The position numbers and the translations under genes were made by a program. DNA of 64,000 nt from Cepaea nemoralis (Eukaryota; Mollusca; Gastropoda; Stylommatophora; Helicidae): NCBI GenBank assembly GCA_014155875.1, contig JACEFZ010018157.1, forward strand, positions 536,001-600,000, given 5' to 3'. Positions 35,093-46,232 of the stretch are shown here, piece by piece (position 1 is the stretch's first letter; every line of letters begins with the position of its first letter). The notes beneath the pieces are model-generated. The model ran no database searches. It saw nothing but the letters and a program-made list of their open reading frames with translations, and had not been told where the DNA came from.

Positions 35093-35735
35093 GTGTGGTA
35101 GTTTGGTCAATTAAAGGGTTCTTCTTCTTAACCTGGGGGACCAGGTTATTTAAACATCCGCCTCTATGGGGATTTGAACAATGCCCACCAGGTCGGCAGG
35201 CCAACATGTCAGCCAGTGTGCTGGTCAGACTTGCCAATTGTTTATGCACGATTCTAATGCTGTTTGTTTGTGTGCGCACTACCCGCTGCACGCGAAGCCA
35301 CGTGATGCTCTTTTCCTGGTCATTATTATAAATATATCTATAGACGACAGATGCAGACTAGAGACACCGTTCCCAGTCAGTGTAGACCAGAATATCAGAT
35401 GCTGCAGATCCTCTGACAAGCTTGCATTTCAGATTCTCTCGTACTCTAGATACTTTATTATGGGTAGGTTTTTAATTTTCAAATTACATCGGTGGCTATA
35501 GCCTATTTAGTCACCGATTCGCGAGTATATGACTACGACACACTCTTCAATATTTACGTCCAGTCTCTTTTCATCATGCAGCTTTTCTGAGTTTTCTGTC
35601 CATCTATTAATTATATTGTTTTTCTCATTAATACTTTGCCATCATTCGATTTTAAATATCCATCTGATGTGTCGTGTTTTTACAGCTGTTAAGATATTGA
35701 TTTCGTGGCATGGTTTGTGTTTTCACAGCTGCTAT
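35093..35735. other. Unclassified sequence
   Basis: No supported gene. Confidence 0.45.
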
Positions 35736-35737
35736 AT

Positions 35738-37460
35738 GTCGTGGCGTGTAAATTCTATTAAAGATACAAAAAATATGCACAAGCAAATCAGTGAGCTCAC
35801 AGGAAGAAGAATAAGAATAAATACAGGGTGTTTAAAATCAAAAACAGGACAGATATTATTGGAGGAAGATGCTACAATAAAGAGGTGGAATGAGTATATA
35901 AGAGACTTATATGATGGAGAAAGGGCAGAATTAACTAACAATAGAAAGTAACTTAGAAGGTCCACCTATTATAAAAGAAGAATTCGATGACACTATCAAG
36001 CATATGAAGAAAGGAAAAACAGCTGGACCAGATGGAATCACAATAGAAGAATTAGAAATAATGGGAGAATTTGGAGTTGATATATTAACCAAAATGTTGA
36101 ATGATATTTACCGCAGTGGATACCATTACCAAGCGATATGTTGAAATCTGTATCTATAGCTATACCAAAAAGACCTGAAGCAATTGAATGCGACGATTTT
36201 CGTACGATTAACCTCATAAATCATGTCACTAAGCTTCTACTCAGAATTATAATGAGAAGAACAAGAATGATAATAAAAATGGAAATGGGTGAAGAACAGT
36301 ATGGATTTGTAGAAGGAAAAGGTACAAACAATGCAATATATACATTACAGACTATTAGAAAGATCAATAGAGACAAAGAAAGACATATATTTGTGCTTCA
36401 TAGATTATACTAAGGCATTTGATAAAGTAAAACATGATGAAATGATTAAAATGTTGGAAGATATTAATATTGATGGGAAAGATCTCAGAATAATAAAAGA
36501 TATTTACTGGAACCAAATAGCAGCAATTAAAATGGAAAATAAAGAAGGAAATTATGAACACATAAAGCTGGAAGTAAGACAGGGATGTGTTTTGTCACGG
36601 GATCTCTTCTCCCTCTATAGCGAAGTAATAATGAGAGAGATCAAAGAAAAGCCAGGAATAATATTCGGAGGTAATATAAATAATATACGCTATGCAGATG
36701 ACACAGTATTGATAGCGGATAATGCAACAGATCTACAACAATTGTTGGACATTGTAGTAACAGAGAGTGCAAAGAAAGGACTCTCCTTGAATATCAAGAA
36801 AACAGTAACAATGGTGATATCAAAGAAACAGGTAACACCCAAATATGAAATAGAGATAGATGGGAAAATTCGTCACCAAGTGGATAGTTTTAAATATCTA
36901 GGGACATTTATAACATAAGATGGAAAATGCACAACAGAGATTAAGAGCAGAATAGGGCAAGCAAAGACTGCATTTCAGAAATATATTATGCAATAGGTCA
37001 ATATCATTCAATGTACGAAAGAGAGTGCTAAGGTGCTATATAAAACCTGTTTTGCTGTATGGCTGTGAGTCTTGGAATGTTAATGAACAAATTAGGAAGA
37101 GATTGGAAGCAACAGAGATGTGATTCCCGAGACTGCGAATTCCTTGGACTGCCAAAAGTAACTAACAATGAATGCCTGAAAGAGGCTAATGAAACTAGGA
37201 CATTATATACAACAAAAAGAAAGAAGCAAACAACATTTTTTGGTCATGTGATAAGAAGAGAGGCATTGGAGAACACCGTGACAACTGGAAAGATCGAGGG
37301 GAAGAGAGGCAGAGGCAGACCAAGAGAAATGATGCTGGATGGATTGAGACGGTGGCATGGAGGAATATCAACGGTAGAGTTGATCCAGAAAACCAAAGAC
37401 CGAGATCTGTGGAGAGTCATGAACGCCTACGCCAGTCGACATGGAACTTGATGATGATGA
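35738..37460 (+). pseudogene. LINE-B reverse transcriptase, longest copy
   Basis: The coding sequence is spread over at least four frame segments. In order: a pre-RT linker (KMHKQISEL-like, 35770-35950); an APGPDGI-like block as KTAGPDGIT (36015); IPKRPEAIECDDFRTINLIN (36160-36220); EEQYGFVEGKGTNNAIYTL; CFIDYTKAFDKVKHDEM (catalytic Asp); RQGCVLSRDLFSLYSE; IRYADDTVLIAD (catalytic YADD intact, near 36690); GLSLNIKKT; and FKYLGTFIT followed by a premature stop at 36916. The C-terminal tail at 37200-37451 reads FFGHVIRREALENTVTTGKI and RGRGRPRE, ending in SRHGT and a GATGAT microsatellite-like 3' tail. No endonuclease domain is attached, so it is 5'-truncated. The (GATGAT) tail recalls RTE-type LINEs; that is inference. 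Confidence 0.88.
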
Positions 37461-37803
37461 TATTGGATGACTTTTCCATGATTTGTTCCAATCTCCGTGC
37501 ATTTCTGATTCAACCACATTTCCTTAGCCTCATTCTATCCATTACCTTTTTTTCTTTTCTTGTTACATTCTATCATATTCTTCCTTATCTATTATATTCT
37601 TCATTATCTTGCCTATTCTTTATTATTTCATTTACCATCTGCAGAATTTCATTTGTCAGTTATTTTTTTGTCTTTGTAATTTTTGTTGTCGCAATTCTGT
37701 AATAGAATGAATGATTTCTTTTGATGAATGTTGTATGAATTCTTGCAAAATAGCCTATTGTTCGTCAACAATCTACATTGTCTCTGTGGTATTATATCTA
37801 TTC

Positions 37804-37804
<1 letters not shown>
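37461..37804. other. T-rich unclassified sequence
   Basis: Pyrimidine-rich, no supported gene. Confidence 0.45.
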
Positions 37805-37805
<1 letters not shown>

Positions 37806-37857
<52 letters not shown>

Positions 37858-37867
37858 CGCGTGCGCG
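37806..37867. repeat. (GT)n microsatellite
   Basis: About 23 GT dinucleotides ending in GTGCGTGCGCGTGCGC. Confidence 0.96.
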
Positions 37868-37874
37868 CTTGTTG

Positions 37875-38163
37875 TTTGTCCATCAAGAATGATGATGACT
37901 ATTCAGTTCATCCAGTGGGGTTGGAATCATGGAGACGTGAGTTCTAAGATGGCTCTATTCTCTACAGTATCAATGCACCTATCCCTAGTTTCTATGTCTG
38001 TTTTAAGTAATGATAGATCTAATCTGATGTTCTGTTGGGGGTATTCTGTATAGTCTTGTTTCAATCTAATCTTTCGTCTGACTGGTATACAATGACTATG
38101 GCAGTTTACCTCTGGTCTAGGTTTTGTTCCAACTAAACTGCTTATAAATGTGTTTGGAATCAA
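37875..38163 (-). pseudogene. Possible LINE endonuclease-RT linker fragment
   Basis: The minus frame reads PVRRKIRLK and RLDLSLLKTDIETRDR, reminiscent of the segment after the endonuclease SDH motif in RTE-type LINEs. The first 80 bases recur in reverse orientation at 42575-42660 (GTCCATCAAGAATGATGATG and GTGAGTTCTAAGATGG), which shows it is a dispersed repeat even if the protein match is weak. Confidence 0.5.
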
Positions 38164-38189
38164 TATTCAGGCTGTTTGTTTGGGAACAT

Positions 38190-38395
38190 GACTTTTGCAG
38201 CTTTTCCAAGCTCTTAATCGTCGAGTTCGAAACACTGCTGCAGGGCTATTTGGCAGCAGACTGCCTTGCATTTGTTTTTATAAAATATTATGAGTGTCAG
38301 TTGTTCAGAAATCAATGGCAAACTACTGAACGTAAACTTGCCAAGAAATCACAAACAGCCAAAAATGCTGGAGTTGATTGCGTCGTCCTGCCAGA
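38190..38395 (+). mobile_element. tRNA-derived SINE, family 1, copy 5 (plus orientation)
   Basis: The B-box-like CGAGTTCGAAACACTGC is followed by the body TTCAGAAATCAATGGCAAAC, ACTTGCCAAGAAATCACAAA and the tail GGAGTTGATTGCGTCGTCCT. The head is more diverged than in the minus-strand copies. Confidence 0.72.
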
Positions 38396-38525
38396 TCGAG
38401 AAGACCTGATCATTCAGAACGACATCGATTAACGGATGTCAATCGCCGCGATCGGGCAAACTTTGAGCTATAGCCTACAATGGGTGATGTTATGATATTC
38501 TAGTGATAATTTGGTCGCGTCTAGC

Positions 38526-38785
38526 GTGAGCCGCGTGGTCAAGTGGTTACACACCCGCCTCACACGCCAGTGATCCGGAGTTCGATCCCGGGTCCAGTCA
38601 GGGATATGCACTACTGACGAGCTCAAACGAGAGCGAAACTCGAGTCTAGTGCTTCCAATCGGACGTGGACAAGGCCCAAGGTTCGTACCGGAATACGATC
38701 AGCGTTGCCAGTAGTGGGTTGTGCTCAATCTTCAAATCTCAAATCCCGAGACAACCAAATAAATCAATTTAACTTAATCGTCGAG
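38526..38785 (+). mobile_element. tRNA-derived SINE, second family
   Basis: The head has GTGGTCAAGTGGTTACACAC (A-box region) and GAGTTCGATCCCGGG (near-perfect B box) 35-40 bases apart, matching RNA polymerase III internal promoter spacing. The body is unlike family 1 and ends in an A/T-rich CAAATAAATCAATTTAACTT-like tail. It is not a functional tRNA gene: no acceptor stem closes after the B box. Confidence 0.72.
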
Positions 38786-38851
38786 GGTGGGTTGAACAAG
38801 ATGTTGCTAGTATCATATCACGAGATTATTTGTTTTCCCCTTAAATTTAGT

Positions 38852-39060
38852 TGCACGTTCTTCACAGGACGTAGCAGTCAACCGCAGCATTTTTGGCTGT
38901 TCATGATTCCTGGGCAAGTTTTACGTTCAGTAGTTTGCCATTGCTTTCTGAACGACCGGCACCTATACCTTTTTCGAACAAAACCAACAGCGATGTGGTT
39001 CGAACCCAGGTATACGGGATAAAGAATCGCGCCCGTAACACCTTTGCCACGGAGAAACGA
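38852..39060 (-). mobile_element. tRNA-derived SINE, family 1, copy 6
   Basis: Tail TTCACAGGACGTAGCAGTCA, body ACGTTCAGTAGTTTGCCATT and head GGTTCGAACCCAGGTATACG (the best-preserved B box of the family). Confidence 0.84.
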
Positions 39061-39335
39061 GATTATACTCACTCTATTAATCTGCCACCTCGCCTATTTC
39101 TTTCACCTAGGCCATAGCCACCTGTTAGTCTTTCACTTATCATTGCCTACGTTTGTTTAGAAATCCTCGAGTATCACTGTTATTTCAAAAATGTTGCACC
39201 AGGCCAAAGCCATGCCTAACTCATTGTATAATACATGTATATCTTCTTCTGTGCTGTCGGATAGTGTTACAATGCCTGTTTTGTACTGATATCCAGAGGT
39301 TTGCCATGGAATTTTAATAATAGCACTTTATATAA
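39061..39335. other. Unclassified sequence
   Basis: No supported gene. Confidence 0.4.
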
Positions 39336-39337
39336 GA

Positions 39338-40290
39338 TTTGAATAACGAAGACACAAACAATAGATTGCACGATTTATTGCCTGGCATATTTCGCTGCAT
39401 CTCGTCAAGTACATACTGCAGTATTCACACAACATAAAATAAATTAACTAGATAAATCCTTCAAGCTGAAATATACACATGTTCACACAGTAATGTCAAT
39501 TGTCTGCCACGGTAATTTTAAGCTGACTAACATGTCTTTCTGTTTGCACAATTCTGGCTAGCGTTGATTGATCATTATTGCTTTTGCAAACTTTAACAAG
39601 CGAGTATTTTGTGTGTTAAACAACTATCGAAAGGCAATGTTTTTATCAATCACATGGCCGCTTTCGAGAATGTGCCTACCAATTGAAGACGCGGGGACTT
39701 CCGGTGTGTCCGTCCCACGAGGCTCGCATCGCCTGTGTGTCGTATCTTGTCGACCCATTGAGAAATGTGTTCTGACACTCTTTCGTTCAGCTGTCTCTCT
39801 GGTCTGCCGATGTAGAAAGCCTGGCATCTACATGTGAATTGGTAAATACAATTGTTTTTGGCGTACAGAGGAACAGGCTCTTTTACTGCTGGTGTGGTAA
39901 TCGGTGTGGTTCTATACCTAATGACTGAATTTGCAGCACAGAATGTTCGGACTACTGCTGTAGTAAGCCGGTCTTGTAGATCGTTGCATTACTTCATCCC
40001 CTCGAAAGGCTAGCTGGATGAATACCCTGAGTTTAGGGACTGTAGTTTCGACTGGTTTTGGTTTGGACTGTTGGCAGTGGCGCTTTATAAATCTTCTGGA
40101 GTACCCATTCAGGTTTAAGACATTCTTCAGAGTTTCAAATTCCTCTGTCAGTGTGTCGTGGGTGCATATCTTTCTGGCACGGTCAAACAGGGTCCGCACT
40201 AAGCCCCGTTTGTACTGGACAGGTGTGAAGCTCTGAATATTTAAGTATTGGCCAGTCCATGTTTCTTTGTGGTACACCGATCTTTGAATG
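39338..40290 (-). mobile_element. Penelope-like element, 5'-truncated inverted copy
   Basis: Minus-strand mirror of 40730-41690. It retains VYHKETWTGQYLNIQSFTPV, RGLVRTLFDRARKI, FKTFFRVS-type linker sequence on the other strand and the GIY-YIG end, then the 3' tail with GACGAGATGCAGCGAAA. It starts within the RT-linker region, so the catalytic RT blocks are missing. Only about 20 bases separate its 5' end from the start of the other copy, giving a head-to-head arrangement. Confidence 0.85.
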
Positions 40291-40311
40291 TTGCCTCCCT
40301 ATTCACCAACG

Positions 40312-41410
40312 TTCCATTAGAGGAGACTGAAAATAATAAGGGAACGCATTAAAGACAAACAACTAAAACTAGGCATACCAACATCTATTCTGGAGAGGCT
40401 ACTACTGCTATGTACCGCCAACATACAATTCAATTTTCTAACAAAGTCATACCGCCAAATTGACGGAGTGGACATGGGGAGTTCTCTTGGTCCTATTCTA
40501 GCGGACATCTTCATGGCACATTTAGAAGAAAAGAGATCCTCAGACATTAACAACTTGGTCTTCTACATCATTATGTGGACGATATACTAATTATCACCAT
40601 GGACGAGCTACAAGCAACATCGTTCCAGGCCATAATGAACTTGACGCATAAAAACATCTCTCTATCTTTGGAACACGAACACAACGAAGCGTTGCCGTTC
40701 CTAGATATTCTAATGAGACGTAGAGCAGACGGCACAATTCAAAGATCGGTGTACCGCAAAGAAACATGGACTGGCCAATACCTAAATTTTCAGAGCTTCA
40801 CACCTGTCCAGTACAAACGGGGCTTAGTGCGGACCCTGTTTGACCGTGCTAGAAAGATATGCACCCAGGACACACTGACAGAGGAATTTGAAACTCTGAA
40901 GAATGTCTTAAACCTGAATGGGTACTCCACAGGATTTATAAAGCGCCACTGCCAACAGCCCAAACCAAAACCAGACATAACTACAGTCCCTAAACTCAAG
41001 GTATTCATCCAGCTAACCTTTCGAGGGGATGACGTAATGCAACGTCTACATGACCGGCTTACTACAGCAGTAGGCCGAACATTCTGTGCTGCAACTCCAG
41101 TCATTAGGTATAGAACCACACCGATTCCCACACCAGCAGTAAAAGAGCCTGTTCCTCTGTACGCCAAAAACAATTGTATTTACCAATTCACATGTAGATG
41201 CCAGGCTTTCTACATCGGCAGAACAGAGAGACAGCTGAACAAAAGAGTGTCAGAACACATACCTCAATGGGTCGACAAGATACGACACACAGGCGATGCG
41301 AGCCTAGTGGGGCCGACACACCGGAAGCTCCCGCGTCTTCAATTGGTAGGCACATTCTCGAAAGCGGCCATGTGATTGACAGAAACATTTGCCTTTCGCG
41401 TGTTGTTTAA
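40312..41410 (+). pseudogene. Penelope-like RT / GIY-YIG endonuclease ORF (truncated)
   Basis: The frame at 40312-40560 reads QIDGVDMGSSLGPILADIFM, a Penelope RT block. After a one-base shift near 40560 comes HHYVDDILIITMD, the YVDD catalytic box. Next are LPFLDILMRR, the linker with RGLVRTLFDRARKI, then NNCIYQFTCRCQAFYIGRTE and LNKRVSEHI. The IYQ...FYIGRT...RVSEH pattern fits the GIY-YIG nuclease of Penelope elements, with Arg and Glu of the motif visible. A frame change near 41330 spoils the end (HTGDASL... then IGRHILESGHVID in another frame). RT copies the RNA and the nuclease opens the target. Confidence 0.85.
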
Positions 41411-41740
41411 CACACAAAATACTCGCTTGTTAAAGTTTGCAGAAGCAATAATGATCAATCAACGCAAGCCAGATTTGTGCAAACAGAAAGACATGTTAGT
41501 CAGCTTAAAATTACCATGGTAGACAATTGACATTACTGTGCGAACATGTGTATATTTCAGCTTGAAGGATTTATCTAGTTAATTTACTTTATGTTGTGTG
41601 AATTCTGCAGTATGTACCTGACGAGATGCAGCGAAATATGCCAGGCAATAAATCGTGCAATCTATTGCTTGTGTCTTAGTTATTCAAATTAACTACGGAA
41701 AAACATTGTTTTGAATTTATATAAGATTGCGAGAAGTCCT
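40312..41740 (+). mobile_element. Penelope-like element, plus copy with RT and GIY-YIG domain
   Basis: Contains the C-terminal half of a Penelope-type RT, the linker, a GIY-YIG endonuclease domain and a 3' tail. It is 5'-truncated, since the first RT blocks are absent. The tail has a candidate hammerhead ribozyme core (41614-41658). The 3' end is shared with 28125-28262. Confidence 0.88.
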
Positions 41741-41988
41741 TTAACGGGTTAGCACTCTGCTGGTCCAAAATTATACTAACTTCTCATTTGTATTCCTTCC
41801 CTCCTCAATAGATAATTCTGTTTTTTGTTTTTTTTTCTTAAAATTATTTGTCTCCTGCACCTGGCCATCGCATGTCAATATTACATATTATATCAACATT
41901 CATTCTATCGATTTCATTCTTGTGGGTCAGCTTTCTGTATTGTCTAAGTGTTCTGATATTCCATGTATCAACGTGTCACACACGCACG

Positions 41989-41989
<1 letters not shown>
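41741..41989. other. Unclassified sequence
   Basis: No supported gene. Confidence 0.4.

Positions 41990-42080
<91 letters not shown>
41985..42080. repeat. (CA)n microsatellite
   Basis: About 45 CA dinucleotides, ending in GAGAGAGAG. Confidence 0.97.
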
Positions 42081-42081
<1 letters not shown>

Positions 42082-42274
42082 AGAGAGAAGTAGACGAAAA
42101 GCTTATTAGAACACAATCACAAGTAACCAAATGGATGTTGCAAGCAACACTTTCATCAGCAGGCAAACAACAAACACACACCGACACAACTACGTGAAGA
42201 ACATCACATGAAAATATAAGTTAATCATCGCTCCTTGTAGAGGCACAAGCTAACATTTAGTATGCATACAGTAG

Positions 42275-42512
42275 CACAGTAGGTGTCTGTGACATAGGGG
42301 TAATGAACATAGTTTCACAATCCCGACCTACCGGGTTTGAAGTCAGAAGCAGACGCTGTGGGAGATGATCGCTTTGCGTTAATTGTTATATTTATATGAA
42401 TGTCGGCCGTTCAGAAAGCAATAACAAACTACTGAACTTCAAATCTCCTAGAAAATCACAAACAGCCTATTAATACTGGAGTTGATTGCGACGTACTGCA
42501 AAGGACATAGTC
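42275..42512 (+). mobile_element. tRNA-derived SINE, family 1, copy 7 (plus orientation)
   Basis: The head has TAGGGGTAATGAACATAG and the B-box-like CCGGGTTTGAAGTC; the body has CGTTCAGAAAGCAATAACAA and AAATCACAAACAGCC; the tail is GACGTACTGCAAAGGACAT. Confidence 0.78.
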
Positions 42513-42574
42513 TTTCTTCTACTTCTATGAGCGCCTATCAATACGTGTACATTTATTTATGAAATAACTTGTAA

Positions 42575-42760
42575 CATCCATCTTAGAACTCACGGCTCCA
42601 TACTTTCAACCCTACTGGATGAAATGAATGGTCATCATCATTCTTGATGGACAAACAACAAAACAACTTGTAACAGTAGCACGATGACGAACAGTTCTCA
42701 CCGGTAACACAAGTTACTCCTACCAGACGAACTGATTTCATTTGGACCACAAATTACGAG
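42575..42760. repeat. Dispersed LINE-derived fragments
   Basis: 42575-42660 is the reverse complement of 37875-37955. 42663-42750 resembles 43345-43430 (CGATGACGA, TCTCAC, CAGACGAA words), which leads into a CR1/Jockey-type C-terminus. Confidence 0.55.
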
Positions 42761-43094
42761 CTCAACACGGTCTTAAATGGGTATCACGAAATGGTATCGG
42801 AAGTAAAGGCGGCTCGTGTGATACTGCCCTCAAATCCCACTGAATGCCGATTGAGACACCCCCACCCCACCCCCACACACACACCAAAAAAAAAAAAAAA
42901 AATGGGGCTACGCCGTCAACCCAATAACCTTCATGACATGAAAGAGAACCCTATGTGGTTTTACTTGTGCCTCTCATGGCGGGGCTACTAATTAAACGTT
43001 GAATTATTAATACGTTATATTGTACAAAGGGTTGCCGTACAAGTGAATGTCTTGATGACTAATAGCCAATTGTAACTTATACAGAAGAATAATC

Positions 43095-43345
43095 ATGTGC
43101 CATGCCGATAAGAATGGGCGGTCATGGCTCGTCATCTCAAATGATCACCAGAATATCCGATCAGTTCTGCATTTTTGTCCCTGTTATGCCATATAGCCAA
43201 GCTATCCATGTATTTATTTCTCTGCCCTCTCTTTGCTCTTTTCAGATCAATTTTGCTAGTTGTCATTAAGTTTTCAAGTTTATTTCGCCTCATAACGTGC
43301 CCACAATTAATCTTTACTGTTTCTGTAACTTTCTTTATGAACTAA
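43095..43345 (-). pseudogene. LINE-B-like 3' end, degenerate
   Basis: Nucleotide-level match to 43746-43990 (CATGTGCCATGCCG, GGGCGGTCATG, AGCCAAGCTATCCATGTATT), covering the C-terminal GHVMRR...GKI...GRPR...HGT region with many changes. Confidence 0.78.
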
Positions 43346-43534
43346 CTTTTAACAGTTGAGCGATGACGAGCAGGTCTCACTTGTAGCACTTGGTGCTCTC
43401 TGCCAGACGAAATGATTTAGCTTAGCTCAGTTGTGGAACAATCTTCCACAAGAAATCAAAGACACCACCAATCCTTATACACACAGCCACAATCTATTTG
43501 AACACTATCTCAGTACAGACTACATGCCTCCCTG
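43345..43534 (+). pseudogene. CR1/Jockey-like LINE C-terminus
   Basis: Reads LWNNLPQEIKDTTNPYTHSH then NLFEHYL and a stop at 43532. This is the WNxLPxxIK...F...L C-terminal signature of CR1/Jockey-type LINEs. The palm domain is missing. Confidence 0.7.
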
Positions 43535-43741
43535 AAGAAAAAAAAATCATAATGATTATCTCAAATGACAACTAGTATAATAAACATTCCCATATGTATT
43601 GTACGTTACACCTACCTTAGGTAATTATAATGGTCATGTTAAAATTTGCATTTGTGAGTCATGTATTATTGATTATTTTCCATGCGTTTTAATTTTTATT
43701 GTTCGGTTGATGTTTAAGATTAGCTTCATAAGTAATGTCAA

Positions 43742-44150
43742 TCAATCATGTGCCATGCCGGAAAGCGTGGGCGGTCATGACTTGCCATTTCACTCGATCA
43801 CCAGAGTCGTGGATCAGCTCAGTGTTCCTGTCTCGACCATGCCACGTGGCCAAGCCATCCAGGTATTTACTTCTCGGTATTCTCCTTGGTCTTTTCCTTT
43901 CAATCTTGCCAGTTGTCACCAAGTTCTCCAATTCATTTCTTCTCATAACATGTCCAAAAAATTGTGACTGCCTACGTCTTATTTCCCTGATCAATTTACG
44001 ATTTTCATTTGTCTCCTGTAGTACTTGGTCATTGGTTTTTCTGGCTGTCCATGGTATTCTTTGCATTCTCCTCAGAAACAACATTTCTGCAGCCATCAGA
44101 TGTTTTTCAGCTTGACTGCTCATTGTCCAAGCTTCACATCCATACAAAAG
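43742..44150 (-). pseudogene. LINE-B-like RT C-terminal fragment
   Basis: The minus frame reads MYGCEAWTMSSQAEKHLMAA, FLRRMQRIPWTARKTND, RRRQSQFFGHVMRRNELE, VTTGKIERKRPRRIPR and ends AHAFRHGT, with an ATTGATTGAC tail. This frame is unbroken for 133 codons. Nearly the same sequence lies at 21962-22255. Confidence 0.88.
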
Positions 44151-44311
44151 AATAGGCTCCTCCCCCGATGTGTCTCCACCTTGCCGCGGTGGGGGAGCTT
44201 GTGTGTCCCTCTGACCCCATGTGCTTGCCGATGGATGAAAACTACATATCGGACAGCTTATGGGATAGGGGCCAGACTAAGAGAGACACAACCTGCTGCT
44301 CTGCGGGTTAG
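44151..44311. other. Unclassified host flank
   Basis: Contains GCCGCGGTGGGGGAGCTTGT; may be a LINE 5' leader, not proven. Confidence 0.4.
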
Positions 44312-44545
44312 ACTGAGGTGAGGATAACAGTCAGAAGTGTAAATCAGGCGCACGAAGGCAAAAGATTTGGTCCGGACAATATTCTAAGGCTCTCTGTCGA
44401 GGGTTGAGGCTGAACGCTCTAAGCCACAAACTCTCGGATCTGAGAGCCTGGCCGATACCCACCCTCCGAAAATAGAAGTGAGATACTGAGCAAGCTACAA
44501 GCCCAGGTCTGATATCTGTTCGAAGGCTCTCAGCTGGGGGATATG
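44312..44545. repeat. Host flank of the gypsy insertion, copy 1
   Basis: About 234 bases that recur almost unchanged at 48638-48872, also directly before an LTR. Both copies end in GGGGGATATG, and the last five bases (ATATG) match the five bases after the 3' LTR (57247-57251). Confidence 0.88.
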
Positions 44546-46217
44546 TGTCACGAGCGCCATGAGTTAACCAGCTAATAATACCGACGTTTGCGTGGCGTAT
44601 ATTTTCTAGGCCACAACAGTCGTACTAACAGAGTAAACACAGCTGCACAGGTTACATCGTGTCAGCCCATAAACACATTTGGTGGTGAGTGAGAAGGAAT
44701 GGATACATCGAGTTGGCAGTTCATTAACAGTTAGAATCACACATGATTGTCGGCTTAGGATATGGAATGGTTCCGTTTGTCATCTATACTGCCGGACATC
44801 AGACGGAAATGGCTGCTGGGATTGTCACCACGGAACAGAAGATTGACAGTTTATCAACAGGTCGGAAGTGCCCGACTAGGGAGAAAACAGTGCATCTGTC
44901 AATTCTTGGTTTCCGGCACATCGAGAGGATTGACGGGGTTATTTGCAACTCTTTGTTGTAACTCGACAGAAACTCGCTGGCTTGTTTGAGAATCTAAACT
45001 ATTACTGACAACTTTGACAGGACTAAAGCCAGGAAAATGGATTCTTGACAAGGGATGATCTGCCACGGTGCCACCTGTGTGGGGGCATAAAGGATAACGT
45101 CACGTGGCCAACTTTGGTAGTTTGCCATATAAACCCGAGTTGGGATCAACTAGGGGGGACTTGAAAAATGCTCTAGTCAGAGTGCCAGGGCACTGCAGTG
45201 CTTAGTGGAAATAATATCTACCGTGTGTTAATTAGTGACTTTAATTTTGCACGTGCCTATAATGGCAGATGTAGATATGATTGATAGGACTGCAGTAGTG
45301 CCATTTAAGGTTCCCATACCAGATCCAAGGAAACTCTACAAGTTTTGGGAAAGAATTAAAAAACCCATTCTGAAGAACACCAGTTCAAGAGTCAATAAAG
45401 TTGCATACAGAAACGTAACTTACGCTAGAAGGAAATTGATTCATCAAAGAGAGTGATGCATACTGATGCACCACACAGCATCAGACAGTAGTAACGAACC
45501 GAGAACCGGCTAAGAGTACCTAGTGTTAGTACAGTAACAATTAACATTAGTAATTAGCACTTATGACTGAATGGTTCGATGTGCAACGAGGATGATCTGT
45601 CGACTAACTAACTAACTAACTAACTAACTGCGTACACACTACAAAAGACTTGTGCAGTTTGTTAAGGAACGTTAGGGAACGGACATTGTGTAGAGTGCAA
45701 CCGGTCCATGATTAACTGTTAATACCACCGGTGTCTATTTCGGATGTTCATGAAATTGGATTACCAGAGGTCTACAGAGGCAAAGCAGTATCCGGCAAGA
45801 TGGTTTCAGGCAACGGGTGAGAAGTACATGTTCTGACGTACCGTGCTGTGGTCTATCTTTGCTGGGATCAGCTGACTGGTGTTGCTGTCTGAGAGTCAGA
45901 GTCTACAACACTTTATAGAACACGTCCACACATTTTCTTCACATACACGTCTCATATACGTTACACTTTTATTTTAATAATTACTCTTTATTAATTTCTA
46001 GAAGCAAGAGTTGTTGAGTATGTTGCGTTGGGGAAGTATGAGACGGGGGCATAGTACGACAGTGAGAGAGTGATAGGAAAAGGTGTCCATAGGCTGATGT
46101 AGTGTGTTGGACGGAAGCTGGTGGATTCTCCAGAATATTGAGACGGAAAAAAAATATTATAATGTGGGTGTCGACTCTCTTCACTCCAGGGACGACACTG
46201 TAAAGGAGGACACGACA
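44546..46217 (+). repeat. LTR 1 (duplicated 5' LTR)
   Basis: Begins TGTCACGAGCGCC and ends CACGACA. It holds a TATA-like ATATAAA at 45127-45133. It differs from the other two LTRs mostly by single-base indels; one removes an A from the AATAAA signal near 45980. Confidence 0.9.
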
Positions 46218-46221
46218 TTAT

Positions 46222-46232
46222 TGGGGGCTCGT
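46222..46232 (+). other. Primer binding site, duplicated copy
   Basis: TGGGGGCTCGT four bases after LTR 1, as in the complete element. Confidence 0.65.

Noticed and set aside
37778..38053. ORF over the GT microsatellite
   Set aside because: Repeat translation with no conserved part; the minus strand better fits a LINE piece.
38526..38610. Functional tRNA gene
   Set aside because: A and B boxes are present, but no closing acceptor stem was found and the sequence continues into a SINE body.
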